A stretch of 64,000 nucleotides of DNA, from the NCBI GenBank assembly GCA_977006965.1, contig OZ345376.1, forward strand, positions 1,302,001 to 1,366,000, given 5' to 3'. The notes below the pieces were generated by a model. It was not told the origin of the DNA. It was given only the letters and a program-made list of their open reading frames with translations, and did not search any database. Shown in pieces: positions 52,271 to 63,390 of the stretch. The position numbers and the translations under genes were made by a program. Numbering within the stretch: position 1 is the stretch's first letter; every line of letters starts with the position of its first letter. This DNA comes from Phymatolithon calcareum (Eukaryota; Rhodophyta; Florideophyceae; Hapalidiales).

Positions 52271-53119
52271 CACGTGCTGGCAGGAGCAGACTGCAAGCAG
52301 CTTGTTACCACTTTAACGCATTGACGTTCGCAGCCCTGCAATCCAGAAACCCTGACTGTGAGTGCTTTGCAGCACTATCAAGGCGTACTAGATTTGTCGG
52401 GGGAAACCACTAGCCGCTGTTGGGCGGTAGATACCAACGGAGGGTGTTGACAAGAAATCTAATGCGACCCTTCCACTAACTAGCCAAGTGATTCTGCAAA
52501 TTTCGGGAATCCATATGTAAAAAGACTCTAATTAGTGAGTAGGTGAAGACGTCAATGGGGACCGCCAATGCAAAAGTTGTTGGTGAAGGCTTTCACGAAG
52601 AACAGGACATGGACTACGGTGGGAACACACACAACGAAGAACCGAGCCTCAAAGACACTGGGAACAGTGTGGAAAAAAGTGGATTTCCAATGCACCAACA
52701 AGGCCATAGTACGAACGCGAGGAAGAAGAAAAACAATTGCTTGATCTGTTTGTTGAAAGTGTTTGCCATCTTCGACACCCAAGCTGCTGAAAAAGGTTCT
52801 AGGCAGTGAGCTTCCTTGTGGCTCGCAACGCTCGCTCGTGCGAGACGCTACGCCGCTCTTGGTCCACCGCTAGCAGTCCCTGTTCACTGGTTTGAACAAC
52901 AACCGTGACGTATGCGGCGACCGTGCTTTTTGATCTGCCCTTTTTTCTCCACGACGGCGACCTTACCCAGAAATTTATACCAGCCTAACACGAGGTATGA
53001 TACGCCCTGGGCGACGGTGAAATATTTTAAAAATATTCTTGACTGAAAACAATTTGAAATTTTTTGAAATTTTCTATGCGCCAAGCTAGAGTATCAACAG
53101 GCTCAATGTTTCATCCCCA
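52271..53119. other. Mostly featureless; weak small ORF at 52555-52809
   Basis: An 84-codon plus-strand ORF (52555-52809) starts Met-Gly-Thr-Ala-Asn, is acidic at first, and has Lys-Lys-Lys-Asn-Asn-Cys-Leu-Ile-Cys-Leu-Leu later. It could be a myristoylated small protein, but evidence is thin. Confidence 0.25.
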
Positions 53120-53172
53120 AAGCTTGTGTGAGCCTCTTTTCCATTTAACGGAAAAGAGGTAAACACAAGCTT
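53120..53172. repeat. Perfect-arm hairpin, 53 bp
   Basis: AAGCTTGTGT and CCTCTTTTCC on the left pair with GGAAAAGAGG and ACACAAGCTT on the right, around a 7-base ATTTAAC loop. The arms are perfect except for 3 bases (left) and 2 bases (right) between the two paired blocks. No flanking gene explains it. Confidence 0.8.
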
Positions 53173-53828
53173 CCGATTCGGAAAAGCAGGGTCTAAGATT
53201 CGCTTAGAAACCACTATGAACGTGCACGTTAATGAATATTCTCTTATGAATTACTTGTGAGCTGAATGTAAATGAATATTGACTGCAACACCTTGCACGC
53301 GAACATTCGCGAATGATTCGCGAAAAGTTTCGGAAAGCCAACATAGATTTAGTTTCGCGGCTCTCTGTCCACAGCACCGTGCACGCGGTTTCGCCGGACA
53401 CCAGGACGCTTTCTTTCACATGTGGCTTTTTCAGACGCATTATTGCTCCTTTTACGTATGCTTTGCTCTTGCTCGTCATCTTTCGGAGACCGAGCCCAAC
53501 CTTTTGTCGAAGAGCTCACAACCAAAACGCTAACGCTCGTGGCCTTTCCGTGTACATTGGAAGGATAAATTTCGACTCCCGCAATGCAATCTGAAACAAC
53601 TTGTCTTTTGCTGTTGGAAGCGCTCGAAATTAACCGCAGAATGGTCAAAAGCTGCAGAACTGCAACGGAACTTGCATGCTCTCCATATTCCCCATTCTGC
53701 TGATGCGCTCGCGCACATTCACTATCGTTCGCGAGTGTTCACCAGATTCAATGACGGCGAACTGAATGTGAATGAATATTCACTGATACACATATTACTG
53801 AACTTAAACATGAATGAAAAGTTCGTGA

Positions 53829-54554
53829 ATGTACTCTCGGAGCGGGTTTACTGGGAATGTGATCGCAATGAACCACCTCGCAAATTTGCTACAAGATGGC
53901 ACAGATTGTGTACCGGCAGACCCTCTTCGCGCCGTTCTCCTGTACAATCGTGCTAAAGAGGAAGGTGGTAATGTCATCGCAATGAACAACCTCGCAAATT
54001 TGCTGAAAGCTGGCGCAGATGGTGTACCGGCAGATCCGGTTCGCGCAGTTCACCTCTACAACCGAGCTATTGAAGAAGGTGGATATGTCAGCGCAATGAA
54101 CAACCGAGCTATAGAGGAAGGTGGCAGAGTGCTCGCGATGAGCAACCTGGCAAGGTTGCTGGAAGTTGGAGCAGATGGTGTACCGGCAGACCCGGTTCGC
54201 GCAGTTCACCTCTACAACCGAGCTATTGATGAAGGTGGGTATGTGATAGCAATAAGCAACCTCACAGATTTTCTGAAATCTGGCGCAGATGGTGTACCGG
54301 CAGACCCGGTTCGTGCAGTTCACCTCTACAACCGTGCTATAGAGGAAGGTGGGGATGTCATCGCAATGAACAACCTGTCAAGGTTGCTGGAAATTGGAGC
54401 GATTCGCGCAGTTCATCTCTACAACCGAGCTATTGAGGAAGGTGGGTATGTCATCACAATGAGCAACCTCGCACGGTTGCTTCGGCGAGGTGGTGATGGT
54501 GTACCAGCTGACCCATTTCGCACAGCTCAGTTGGAGAACAGAGCGATGTGCTGA
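53829..54554 (+). pseudogene. Second Sel1-like repeat ORF, 5'-truncated
   Basis: 241 codons of ~37-residue Sel1-like repeats (Gly-Val-Pro-Ala-Asp-Pro-Val-Arg-Ala-Val-His-Leu-Tyr-Asn-Arg-Ala), a paralogue of the GTPase-Sel1 gene at 13.6-15.3 kb, here on the opposite strand. The frame begins inside a repeat, and a TGA lies directly before the ATG. One repeat is shortened (about residue 90) and another lacks its Gly-Val-Pro block (about residue 195). No GTPase or signal sequence is present. It is probably a decayed gene end, although the frame is open. Confidence 0.7.
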
Positions 54555-55886
54555 TGTGGACGCATTGCCGGCAATGCCTTTGGGGTTTGGTATTTCAACG
54601 TCGGAAACATTGGTGCATAACAGAGTGTGTATTTTTCGACTTTTCCACTCTTATATAAACAATGCTCGATGCCATGTGAAGTACCGGCGTGCGTGAACTA
54701 GAAGATTTTTCGGTAAAATTCTCATGTCCTGAATTTTTAGAGAGGCGTACACCGGGAAACTTGTCCCTCAGCTTAGCTCAAGATTTTGGACTCTTGCCGC
54801 GAGTCCCCGTTCTGACAGAGGATGCCCATGCGCGCTCGTCTCCGACTTCCAGTGTCACCCGGCCATCCGAACGCCCTGACGCCTCCATATGCGCTTCGCT
54901 TTTCCCCGACCCAAAGGACCCTATGCTCCATCCATTCACAAGCGATGCAAATCGTTGGGTCTAGTGGTGGACCGTTTTCTTGAATGCAGAATTGATTATA
55001 CGCTCTCAGCAGCACTGATGAGACTAAGGGAGATCGATTGCGGCTTTCGAAAGCTACAGTTTTGCTTCTCTAATCCAATCTGCGCCGTGCGTAGTTCATT
55101 CTGGTGCGAGAGCCGTAAATGCAAAACCACTGCGATCAGGGTGGACCATGGATTAGTCGATTCGGGCGGATTAATCATAAAATTTGAAAGGCAGGATGTA
55201 TTTGTCGGCTTAGTTTCTCTGGCATGTGGCTTTATCGTAGGAAAGCATTCGGGACTGTGTTCGGTGTCGAAAGTGCACATTTGCAGCCTTGTCATTACCA
55301 TCGACATCATCAGCGTCAAATGAATTAGAGAGGTAGAAGCATGGCATTACTTGAAAGGTCGTCAGTTGCATCCAGTGCTCCTCGCCGGTGTGCTTTGGAA
55401 ACTACAACCAATGATCGCATACATCTTCGAGTGTTTTTTTCTCTACGGTCCAAATAAAGTTTCTAACGTCCGCTCCTCGTTTTTCCGCTCCAACCTAGCC
55501 GACCCCGATGTCGCATCCCTTCGCATTCCCCGCATCCCCAATCTTTCCACTGAACCCGTGCCTCTGTGGTATGCCTCGCTCTACAACGCTCCGACAACGG
55601 CCCCCTGCTGTATTTATGCTTTTTTTTCGATGGAGAGGGTTGGTCAAAGATGTATAAATTCCAGAAAACTTGGTTCTTAATTCAGACTCCCGTCGTTGCT
55701 CTTCTCCGAGTGATGAAATTTCCAATGATTGTCACACTCCTAATGTTTTGAGGGTTCGAGTCCCTCTATCTATACTTATATTTAATTAAATGATGCTCAC
55801 ACGAAAAGTATGCGTTCCATAAGTCGATGGTATAATAGCATAGTCAATAGAACGTGCAAAATTGTACATTAGTTCTACATTTTAAT
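54555..55886. other. Intergenic; isolated tRNA-like T-arm at about 55749
   Basis: GAGGGTTCGAGTCCCTC forms a perfect T-stem and loop, but I find no matching acceptor or anticodon stem upstream. No gene is supported in this stretch. Confidence 0.35.
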
Positions 55887-56879
55887 CTAAATTGCAGACT
55901 TGTCACTCAAGGTGTCCGCTCGGATGTCTTCACCATCTGTCATATTCCACTGCCAAACCGGCAGTCTATCAACATCCGCCTTATCGATCCGCGTTCTATC
56001 GATAGGGCACTTGGGAGAATTCTCCTTCTTCAAATACGGTACAAGACATTTCTCATGAAACACATGAAAGCACGGCAATCGAATGACAACATCCCCACGC
56101 TCAATAATCTCATGATCCACCACGCAAAGCTCCTCCTTCTCGGCCGCACGCTCGACAAGTGCACACTCCTTAATAATGCGATCACGTCGCTCCATGAATT
56201 CCGTCCGCTCCTTCAACAATCTCTTACTAAGTTCCAAAAGTCTCTGATCCTTTTTTAAAATAAGCATCTGCTCCTGTTTCCACGCCTTCATTTCCACCGC
56301 TTCAATTCTCTTCAGCATTCGACGCATCTCCGCCTCCTCATCGCCCTCCACCTCCATCGCATCCTCCTCCCCATTCCCCTCCCCATTCCCCTCCACGGGC
56401 ACCGTCCACGTCCGCAGCATAGCAAACTTCCCCGGCCCGCTCGCGACAGGCCGGCCATCCGTCGGACAGCATTGCACGCCATCCGTGTTCGCCCAGAAGC
56501 GCGCGATGCACACGCGATGGAACACGTGCGCGCACGGCAGTTGCAGCGTCTCGTCTCCAGATGCGAACGGACGGTCATCGAGCGTGCAAATCGGCGGCAA
56601 TTGCACCGGAGCCGGTGCACCCGGAATGCGCCATCGACGGAGCTGATCGACGTCATCCAATCTTGTCGCCCGCGAGCAGGAGCATGCGCAGTCGCGACAG
56701 TTTCGTCGCACCGTCGCCGCACAGGCGGCGTGCAACAAATGACCGCACGGCGCTTGCACCACCTCGTCACCGGGTCCTAGCGCGCGACGGTCGTATTCGC
56801 ACACGGGGGCTGAACGCAGATACCTTGGCCCGCGTGGGCGTCGCGCACGAGTGGAGCCCGACGGAGTGTCGGACGACAT
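55887..56879 (-). CDS. Protein with three RING-H2-like domains, Asp-substituted
   Basis: 330 residues with three zinc modules at about 27-75, 95-140 and 245-295. Each begins Cys-x2-Asp, then Cys-x-His-x2-His-x2-Cys, and the last two end Cys-Pro-x-Asp. Asp therefore takes the place of the second ligand in all three, and of the eighth in two. Between modules two and three is a charged region (Glu-rich, about 160-240, predicted helix) that may be a coiled coil. The third module is the most regular (Phe-His-Val-Phe-His-Glu-Lys-Cys-Leu-Val-Pro-Tyr-Leu). Probably an E3 ubiquitin ligase. High GC and an intact frame. Confidence 0.82.
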   Translation of the reverse strand: MSSDTPSGSTRARRPRGPRYLRSAPVCEYDRRALGPGDEVVQAPCGHLLHAACAATVRRNCRDCACSCSRATRLDDVDQLRRWRIPGAPAPVQLPPICTLDDRPFASGDETLQLPCAHVFHRVCIARFWANTDGVQCCPTDGRPVASGPGKFAMLRTWTVPVEGNGEGNGEEDAMEVEGDEEAEMRRMLKRIEAVEMKAWKQEQMLILKKDQRLLELSKRLLKERTEFMERRDRIIKECALVERAAEKEELCVVDHEIIERGDVVIRLPCFHVFHEKCLVPYLKKENSPKCPIDRTRIDKADVDRLPVWQWNMTDGEDIRADTLSDKSAI

Positions 56880-57024
56880 TTTTTTCGGAATCGATAGATA
56901 GCGCTTTTCTTCCGGTGGCGGCGCCGGAGAAGTTGGATTACGTGGATATTGTACAGCGATGATGATGTGTTGCCTGAATCGTTTTCGGCACTTTGTGACA
57001 ACTGTAAGGCGGTGGGGCGAGTGT

Positions 57025-57175
57025 CATTGAGGGGAAATTGTAAGTTTTTATTTTCGAAGCCCCTCATCGCCGGCACTCGCCAACACCAGAGCAGCCTCTC
57101 TTTGCTATCTGTCTACGCAATGTAATCCCGTTTCCCAAATAAGATCACATCACACTATCGTCTCTTCTGTCATAT
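57025..57175 (-). repeat. Dispersed ~145-bp repeat, copy B
   Basis: Partner of 52128-52270. Its minus-strand tail reads GGGGCTTCGAAAATAAAAAC, similar to the 3' ends of the LINEs in this window. Confidence 0.65.
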
Positions 57176-57283
57176 GGATCGCTAATTCGATAAGGTTGTC
57201 TATCGCTTTTTTCGCTTCTCCCCGACGGCTTCGAAGAGGTCAATTTAAGCCGATGGGTTTCGCGGCGGGAATCGACTGAAAAA

Positions 57284-57532
57284 CTACTTAATTGCGAGAA
57301 GTCGGTATTTTCGCGACTTGATTTGCAATGCCGGGTGCCCTCTTTCCTTCAAATCGACGGCAATATTGCGTTCTTTCTCGTCTTTATTTTCACTCCATAC
57401 TTGGCCAATGCGTCGTTTCGTGTCTTTGCGCTTTTGCTCTCGTAGCTTGTTCTCTTCACGATCTACTGCTTTACGCGTAATTGTCGAAGCGCGAAGTGCT
57501 CTCCGCGATGCACTCGTGGCTGATATCATTGT
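57284..57532 (-). CDS. Small basic hypothetical protein (weak)
   Basis: From a Met at about 57532 the minus frame gives ~80 residues, very rich in Lys, Arg and Glu (Arg-Glu-Glu-Asn-Lys-Leu-Arg-Glu-Gln-Lys-Arg-Lys), a probable charged helix. The frame is open upstream to 57727. It may be a real small gene, the last exon of a longer one, or chance. Confidence 0.3.
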   Translation of the reverse strand, partial: TMISATSASRRALRASTITRKAVDREENKLREQKRKDTKRRIGQVWSENKDEKERNIAVDLKERGHPALQIKSRKYRLLAIK

Positions 57533-57727
57533 TGCAACACTGGTGTGAGCAACGGAAATTGATTTTCTCCCGTTTCCTGCAAGGTGAGGGACAGAACATG
57601 TGTTCGTACTGGCTGAGACATGCCATGGTTTTTCTATCATTCGCAAGTCAAGTTGCCAATATGTAATGTTGCGTGTTCCCAAGACGTACAGGCGAGGTCG
57701 TTCCCCGTGACGCTGACGGCGACCCAA

Positions 57728-59637
57728 GTAGGCAAGAGACCGGTGCTTCGTCGTGTTATGGATTCAGTGAAATGTAAACATTTTCTATACAACATCAGAC
57801 TGGAGCCGAGGAAGGAAGAAAGGGTATAAGCTCACATCTGGACCGGAGAGATAGGAGGACCACGCTGGGATGTGGAGAGCTACTTGTGCGCCCAATAACT
57901 GGGCCAATGAAACAAAGCGGCGATGAGAAAAGTACGGGACGTCGAAGCTGCTTTTAGAAGGTATCTCAGGTCGACCACTGTTTGCAGACCAAGCAGCCGA
58001 GTTGACCCAAAAATTGTCTGAGCTCAGAAGAACGCACCAACTCCGGTTCCACAAGAGTCTCACTGTTTTGTCAGCAATTCTGCGCTTGCCCAGTCTGCGA
58101 TACGGCCTGCAAGTTATCACCCTTGCAAGTGGATTTCATGTCACGATTAGCAGCACAAAACTCGAGAATCGATTTGCTGACAGCGCACCGCACCACAAAA
58201 TCCAGAGCTAAAATACCCTTTTCGAAGAAATACCCTTCGTCGGAGCAGCATGACCAGAGACCGTACGGAGGCCTGGCAATCTTCTCAGATCTGCCCACCT
58301 CAATCCTGCCATTTCATACCTCTTGAGATCATACACTGCTTGCAGACCACCGATGATGGCACACTCGTCTCTGCAACATAATTACCGCCGGTGACCCGCA
58401 TGGATCGATACCTTTTGCCATGTCTCGGCGACAGATCGGATGGCAGCCGGGAAGCGACCACACGCGATAACATCCGGGCCTTGATCGACATCCCTAAAGA
58501 CTGGCTTGGAGCCGCAACTAGTGGCAGTCGAGAAGCAGCGCCACGCGAAGGATTCCCGCGCCGAGCCAAGTCGCTCGACACAGTCTCGAGCCGCAACTAG
58601 CGGCAGTCGAGCGGCCACGCGCTAATATGTTCCCGCGCCAACCGAAGTCGCCCGACACCACCTGGGCGTCACAACCGGTGGCCGCCTGGAAGAATCCTTA
58701 GGCGAGTGACGACCGGACCAAGGACGTCTTCTGGATGCTTTCCATGCCACCCTCTCATCGGGTTGCGCCGCACGGCGCTACGCTGCGAGAGGCCGAGATT
58801 CTGTGCGCCAGATTCACGGACGCGCACACCCGGCGGCGGCGGTTGAGAACGCGGCGCCACGTGGCGCAGGGTCGAAAGCTTGCGCGACAGTCTCATCGGC
58901 GCACACAGTCGCCAGCAACTGCTTCAGAGACCGAATCTCGCCGACTGAAATCCCTATATCAAGCCGGACGCCGAAGAAACCTTCATCCCCAGCACACGCA
59001 TCGCATGCTTACAGACGCATTCACCGGGAGGCACACTTTTGGGAACGTACCTGAACCGCGACGTGAACCGCGCATAAGGCAACGAACAGCGTAAGGAGCT
59101 CTTTGGTACATCGGCTGTCCGTTTCCCAGAAGGACTTGTGCGACATCTGATTTCTCTGCGGAAGTTTGACAGGAGATCTTTGCGAGTTGGCAGCCCGCGT
59201 TCTTTGTTGTTGAATACCCACCCACCCTTCATAGTTTTTTGTAGTAGTATTCAAGCTATCGCACGGCTACAACTACGGCAGTCCGGTTCTCCGGCAAGCG
59301 GTGCTTGTCCGGAAGGAGGTTCCTAAGAGTTACAGGACAGTATCCGCAAACTCTAGTAAGGAGAAGCGCGACTCAGCTCGCCGTCTCTGGGGAGCTAGAC
59401 CGTTGGACGCCGTGAAAGCCAAGTCGTTACAATTACGGTTTTATGTTTCCAATATAACTGCAGATCTTATTCAAGTCTGCCAAAGGCAGGCAGTCTCCAA
59501 GCCTGCATCGCTATCACAACAATATTTCCGTATGATCTTGCTCAATGACAGAAATTCACCGACACCAACCGAAACATGCTATCGGTAAGGTCAACAGGCT
59601 CAGCGTCGAGTCGAATGTTGAGATATATCATATACAG
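57728..59637. other. Long intergenic region, weak duplicated words only
   Basis: GAGCCGCAACTAG-GGCAGTCGAG occurs twice (about 58511 and 58590). The surroundings of these copies are GC-rich and loosely repetitive. No gene is supported. Confidence 0.4.
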
Positions 59638-59964
59638 CAAAGCATTGGAAAAAATAATTGCTATTGTAATTATTTAAATTATTGTTCCAATAATTTATTC
59701 CTGAGTCTCGCATATTTATTGTATTTATTGAGATCGTCGTGGTTGCGACAATTATTGTATCGGACTCCTCATTTTTTCGATCCGGTTATTCTATCGCGAC
59801 AGAAAGTAGCAAGAAGAATCCAATAATTCGGGGAATAACCAGTTATTTATACCTCACTGAACTTGAATACAATAATTTATTGCTTCTGCGTTCAACAATA
59901 AATTATTTATTCTCGACACTTTTCGAGAAAAGAATAAAAATAAATAAATAATTCCAATGCTTTG
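59638..59964. mobile_element. hAT-type MITE with 8-bp target duplication
   Basis: The 13-bp inverted ends CAAAGCATTGGAA / TTCCAATGCTTTG enclose 327 bp of very AT-rich DNA. The direct repeat ATATACAG flanks it (59630-59637 and 59965-59972). The 8-bp duplication and CA-start are those of hAT elements. No coding capacity. Confidence 0.88.
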
Positions 59965-60947
59965 ATATACAGCTGAGAGAGTACTGTGCGAGAATGCGAC
60001 ATTTTCCCCTGCCGTTCACTCCTTGCGATGGGTACTTGCATTGGCGGCGGGAACTTTGTCCTTCTTCCCGCATCGAGTATAAGTTGTGTCGTTGGAGAAG
60101 AATAATACCAAACTGCGTGTACGACCTCCGCTACCTGCATGTCCGAGGGTCTGGAGACAATCGCCGATGTTACTGGACACCGCCGAGTAAGACCCCCCGC
60201 CGCACTAACACTCAAGTGATGCACACACAGTGCTCTATGAACAAGATGGTTTGTGAGTAAGTTCCAAGGAACACACCGCAGCTGATGGAGAGAATTGTCA
60301 AGCTGGAGTACAATATGGGACGAAGATTTTGAATCAAACTATGCTGCAACCGGAGTGGACGCAGCAAGAGGATATCAAGACGGCACAAGTTAAATGCAAT
60401 TTCTAAGTGCAGTACCTAGAATTTTAATTCTAAAATATATAGTAAGTATCATTAAAATTTGAGTACACCGGCCCTGTCGTCCTGAAACTTGTTTTACATA
60501 GTTTGCCATACACGATTCGTACCTCCATCGAACTTGAAAAGACGCTCACGAGGTCGTGAGCCATGTGAACATCATGTTGATATTGACACCCGCTGAACAG
60601 CATTGAAGACCAATGAATGACCGTGTGCGACTCTTCCATGTTTGATCGAAATGTTTTTTATAGCAAGTCAAGTGTGGATGAATGAGTTCGACACGAATGT
60701 TCTCCAAAGGTTTGTTTTTCTATCCGAAAGCATTTCCGAATGAAGTCATGGTGGTAGAAATGTCTGCTTGGGGTCTGCATGAATACTTTTCACCATTAAA
60801 TTCAGAGTACATTCATAAAGGCAATAATTGCATTCTGCATAGCACATTCTTTTTAAACACGTCCATTCAACATGATCGATATATATCAAGCATGAAACCG
60901 GTGTGCTCCATCAAGAATTCCTGTTCACTATTCTATCCCACTTCACG
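59965..60947. other. Intergenic, nothing recognised
   Basis: No supported feature. Confidence 0.4.
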
Positions 60948-61434
60948 ATGGCGAAGCTCATCATACTCGCTGTCTGCATCTTATTACTACTTCCCGCCTC
61001 ACTCGCAGCCACTCCATCCACACCCAGCACGGCCAAGCTTCGCGCCATCCTCAATGAGCTCGACAATATCTCCGCCAGAATCCCTACTTTGGACGACACC
61101 GAGATTTTCCCGCCAATCTCCGACAAACAGAACTATGCGCATAGCGATCCGCGCCGCCTTTCGGGTGCTTCCCATGCACATCGAAGGAGGCACGGCCGCC
61201 GCCGTATGAGGCACCATTTCAAGACGCGCGGACCTTCAAAGCATCGTCGTGGCCGCCGCCGTCCCCTTCATGATCCCCGTGACCGCCGTTACAGAGGGAG
61301 CGGTGGATCAAGACGCGGATCCAGTAAAATTCACCTTGGAGAAGGTCGATTTCGGCACGAACGTGGTAGAAGAGGTCACGGCAATAGCGGCTAAGGCATT
61401 TTCCAGGTAAGCTGAAGGAGAGCTTGTGACAAGT
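60948..61434 (+). pseudogene. Secreted protein gene with a frame break
   Basis: From the ATG at 60948 a clear signal peptide (Lys-Leu-Ile-Ile-Leu-Ala-Val-Cys-Ile-Leu...Ala-Ser-Leu-Ala-Ala) leads into a ~45-residue helical stretch. After about 61135 this frame becomes an Arg/His/Gly-rich stretch that looks like an out-of-frame reading. The neighbouring frame, interrupted by one TGA at about 61207, gives a normal sequence (Ile-Val-Val-Ala-Ala-Ala-Val-Pro-Phe-Met-Ile-Pro-Val-Thr-Ala-Val, then an acidic amphipathic end) to a TAA at about 61410. I infer a small secreted protein of about 150 residues broken by a frameshift and a nonsense change, or a missed intron. Family unknown. Confidence 0.5.
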
Positions 61435-63390
61435 CTTCTAAACCAGGCACCAAGTCAACTACAACCGAAAATCGGGAGAGGAGGGAGGATGAAATGTGAG
61501 GCGTGGTTGCAGAAGTCAAGTAAACTTGGGCTCTGTTTCTTGACCATTGGGCATTTAGCTTAGAATCCGTGTGCATTAGGCTCAGAAAATAGAAGGCTTA
61601 ACCCGAATATGTCTAGCCCATACATGAGCTTTACATATTCTTATAAGAATGAATGCTTTTTCCCCTATGGGGCTAGCAGGCAGTGCTTTTTTGTTTTTCC
61701 TCTACTTAGATTACGGCAGGGCATTAATCCTGCTAGCTAATTGTAAGCACGCTTCTTCTCTGCCTGTCGCTCGTCATTAGACGATTCCACACGAAGCAAC
61801 TGCGGCGGTTCCACGATTTATATATTCTGGTTAACGTTTCTCGTAAATAGGTAGATTTATTGAGGAGGTACCATGTGTCCCAACGTGAGACAACTCGGCA
61901 ACTTTCTAACTTATCTACTCTATCGTCGAGTTTCTTTCTTGATTCATGTTCTAACTGGCTTGGACAAATCCTAGAATGGACGAGCGCCGCCTGGTCCGCC
62001 AGGTGTTGCTACAATGCGTCAGACCAACGCCAGAATCACTCTTTGGTGACGTACCTGAACGAGTCCTGAAAGCCGCAGTTAAACTCGCTAACGAAAGGAT
62101 ATAATGGAAGAAACTTAGACCCTCGAAGCGCTGGTAGCCCCATTGTGGGAAAAGAAAAATGAATGAATGATTCTTGCTCTGCATTTTTTTCTTTCAAGTT
62201 TCTCTTGATCTTGGCTTGCTTTTCTCTCTTCGTTCGTTTTTTTAATTTTTGTCTCTCTGCTTTTCATTTTCTATGTTTTTTGGGGTTCACCCTCCCGCAA
62301 TTTGGAGGATTTATCGACAAGGACCATGTGTCCAACTTGAGGAAAGTCGGCACTTTTCTATCGTGTGTAGTCTACTGTCATTGAATAGTTTCGCTTATCT
62401 CAGTCAGAATAACATTTGATTGTATCCATAGCCTGAGCGACATATTTTTCTTCACCGGGGGTTCGCGTAGATTTCTTAAGGATGCGGTTTAGCTTTCCCG
62501 CTGCCCATGACCCTTGACTTCTTTTTAGCTCAATCAGGGTTAACTCTTCTCGAAGTCCAAGTGGAATGTGAGAAGGATTGTATTGCATAACCGCAATCCT
62601 GTTAATTTAAATTGGCCAACTACTCCTCATGAGCACAAAGTGATTTGGATGATAGCTAGTGTACGCTTTGGTACCAAAGCCGCTCTTGAGGAAAATGAAG
62701 TGCAAGGGCTGTACCAATTTGCAGATACGCAATGATGCAGTGGCGCCAGAAGCTGCGGGAATAGGCGACCTAACTTCCGGTATAGGTTCTGCGAGCAGGA
62801 AGCACGCAATATGCTTCCAGCAAACCCATCGCTGGAAGGCAATGGGAAGTCTACTTAAGCAGTTCCTCCTTCGTAGTTTTAGTAGAGAGCAGCTCATCAT
62901 CTCATCAGAGAAAGATCACCCCTTTTCAAGATAAACCCAGCCTTATCTTCACATTCTTAGTGATTACACGATGGGCACGTGACAAGTTCGAAGCTGAACT
63001 CTATCAGTGCGCATACCATTGACCAGTTTACCAGAGGCATGTGCATCTGAAAATCGCCAGAAAAATGTCCTGGTACACATGAGGAACAAAAATTCTACCT
63101 GAAGTTCCCAAAATTTCGCTGCGAATGGGATTGTCCTCTCATTCTATCTATTACTTGGAGCTATCCCCATTACGGACATGGCCTTCAAACGCTTTGCATG
63201 TGGGGGCATCATGGATACTAATGAAGAAGGGAATATCGTGGACCAACGAGAAGAGGACGCTTGAGTAGTACAGCAAAACAAGCAACACTATCTCTTTTAA
63301 GAAATGCTCCTTGTAAAAGCCGTGTCAGTTTCAATGATTGTCAGTCTGGAACGGAATCACTTCACTACCTCGTTTTGACATCCAATCTAT
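61395..63390. repeat. Region with R-family fragments on the minus strand
   Basis: 61840-61910 (minus) carries the tail GGGACACATGGTACCT. 62300-62355 carries the variant TTGGACACATGGTCC. 62400-62588 (minus) encodes Ser-Gln-Gly-Ser-Trp-Ala-Ala-Gly-Lys-Leu...Pro-Gly-Glu-Glu-Lys-Tyr-Val-Ala-Gln-Ala-Met-Asp, the best-kept copy of that block. A further coding-like scrap (Trp-Met-Ile-Ala-Ser-Val-Arg-Phe-Gly) is at about 62640-62725 on the plus strand. Nothing else is recognised. Confidence 0.55.

Noticed and set aside
53200-53830. A MITE bounded by GAATGTRAATGAATATT words
   Set aside because: The two words are in direct, not inverted, orientation and no target duplication fits.
55640-55770. tRNA gene
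   Set aside because: Only a T-arm (GAGGGTTCGAGTCCCTC) is convincing; no acceptor, D or anticodon stem fits at normal distance, and a permuted tRNA could not be built by eye.
56312-56962. Arg-rich ORFs on both strands
   Set aside because: Shadows of the GC-rich triple-RING gene.
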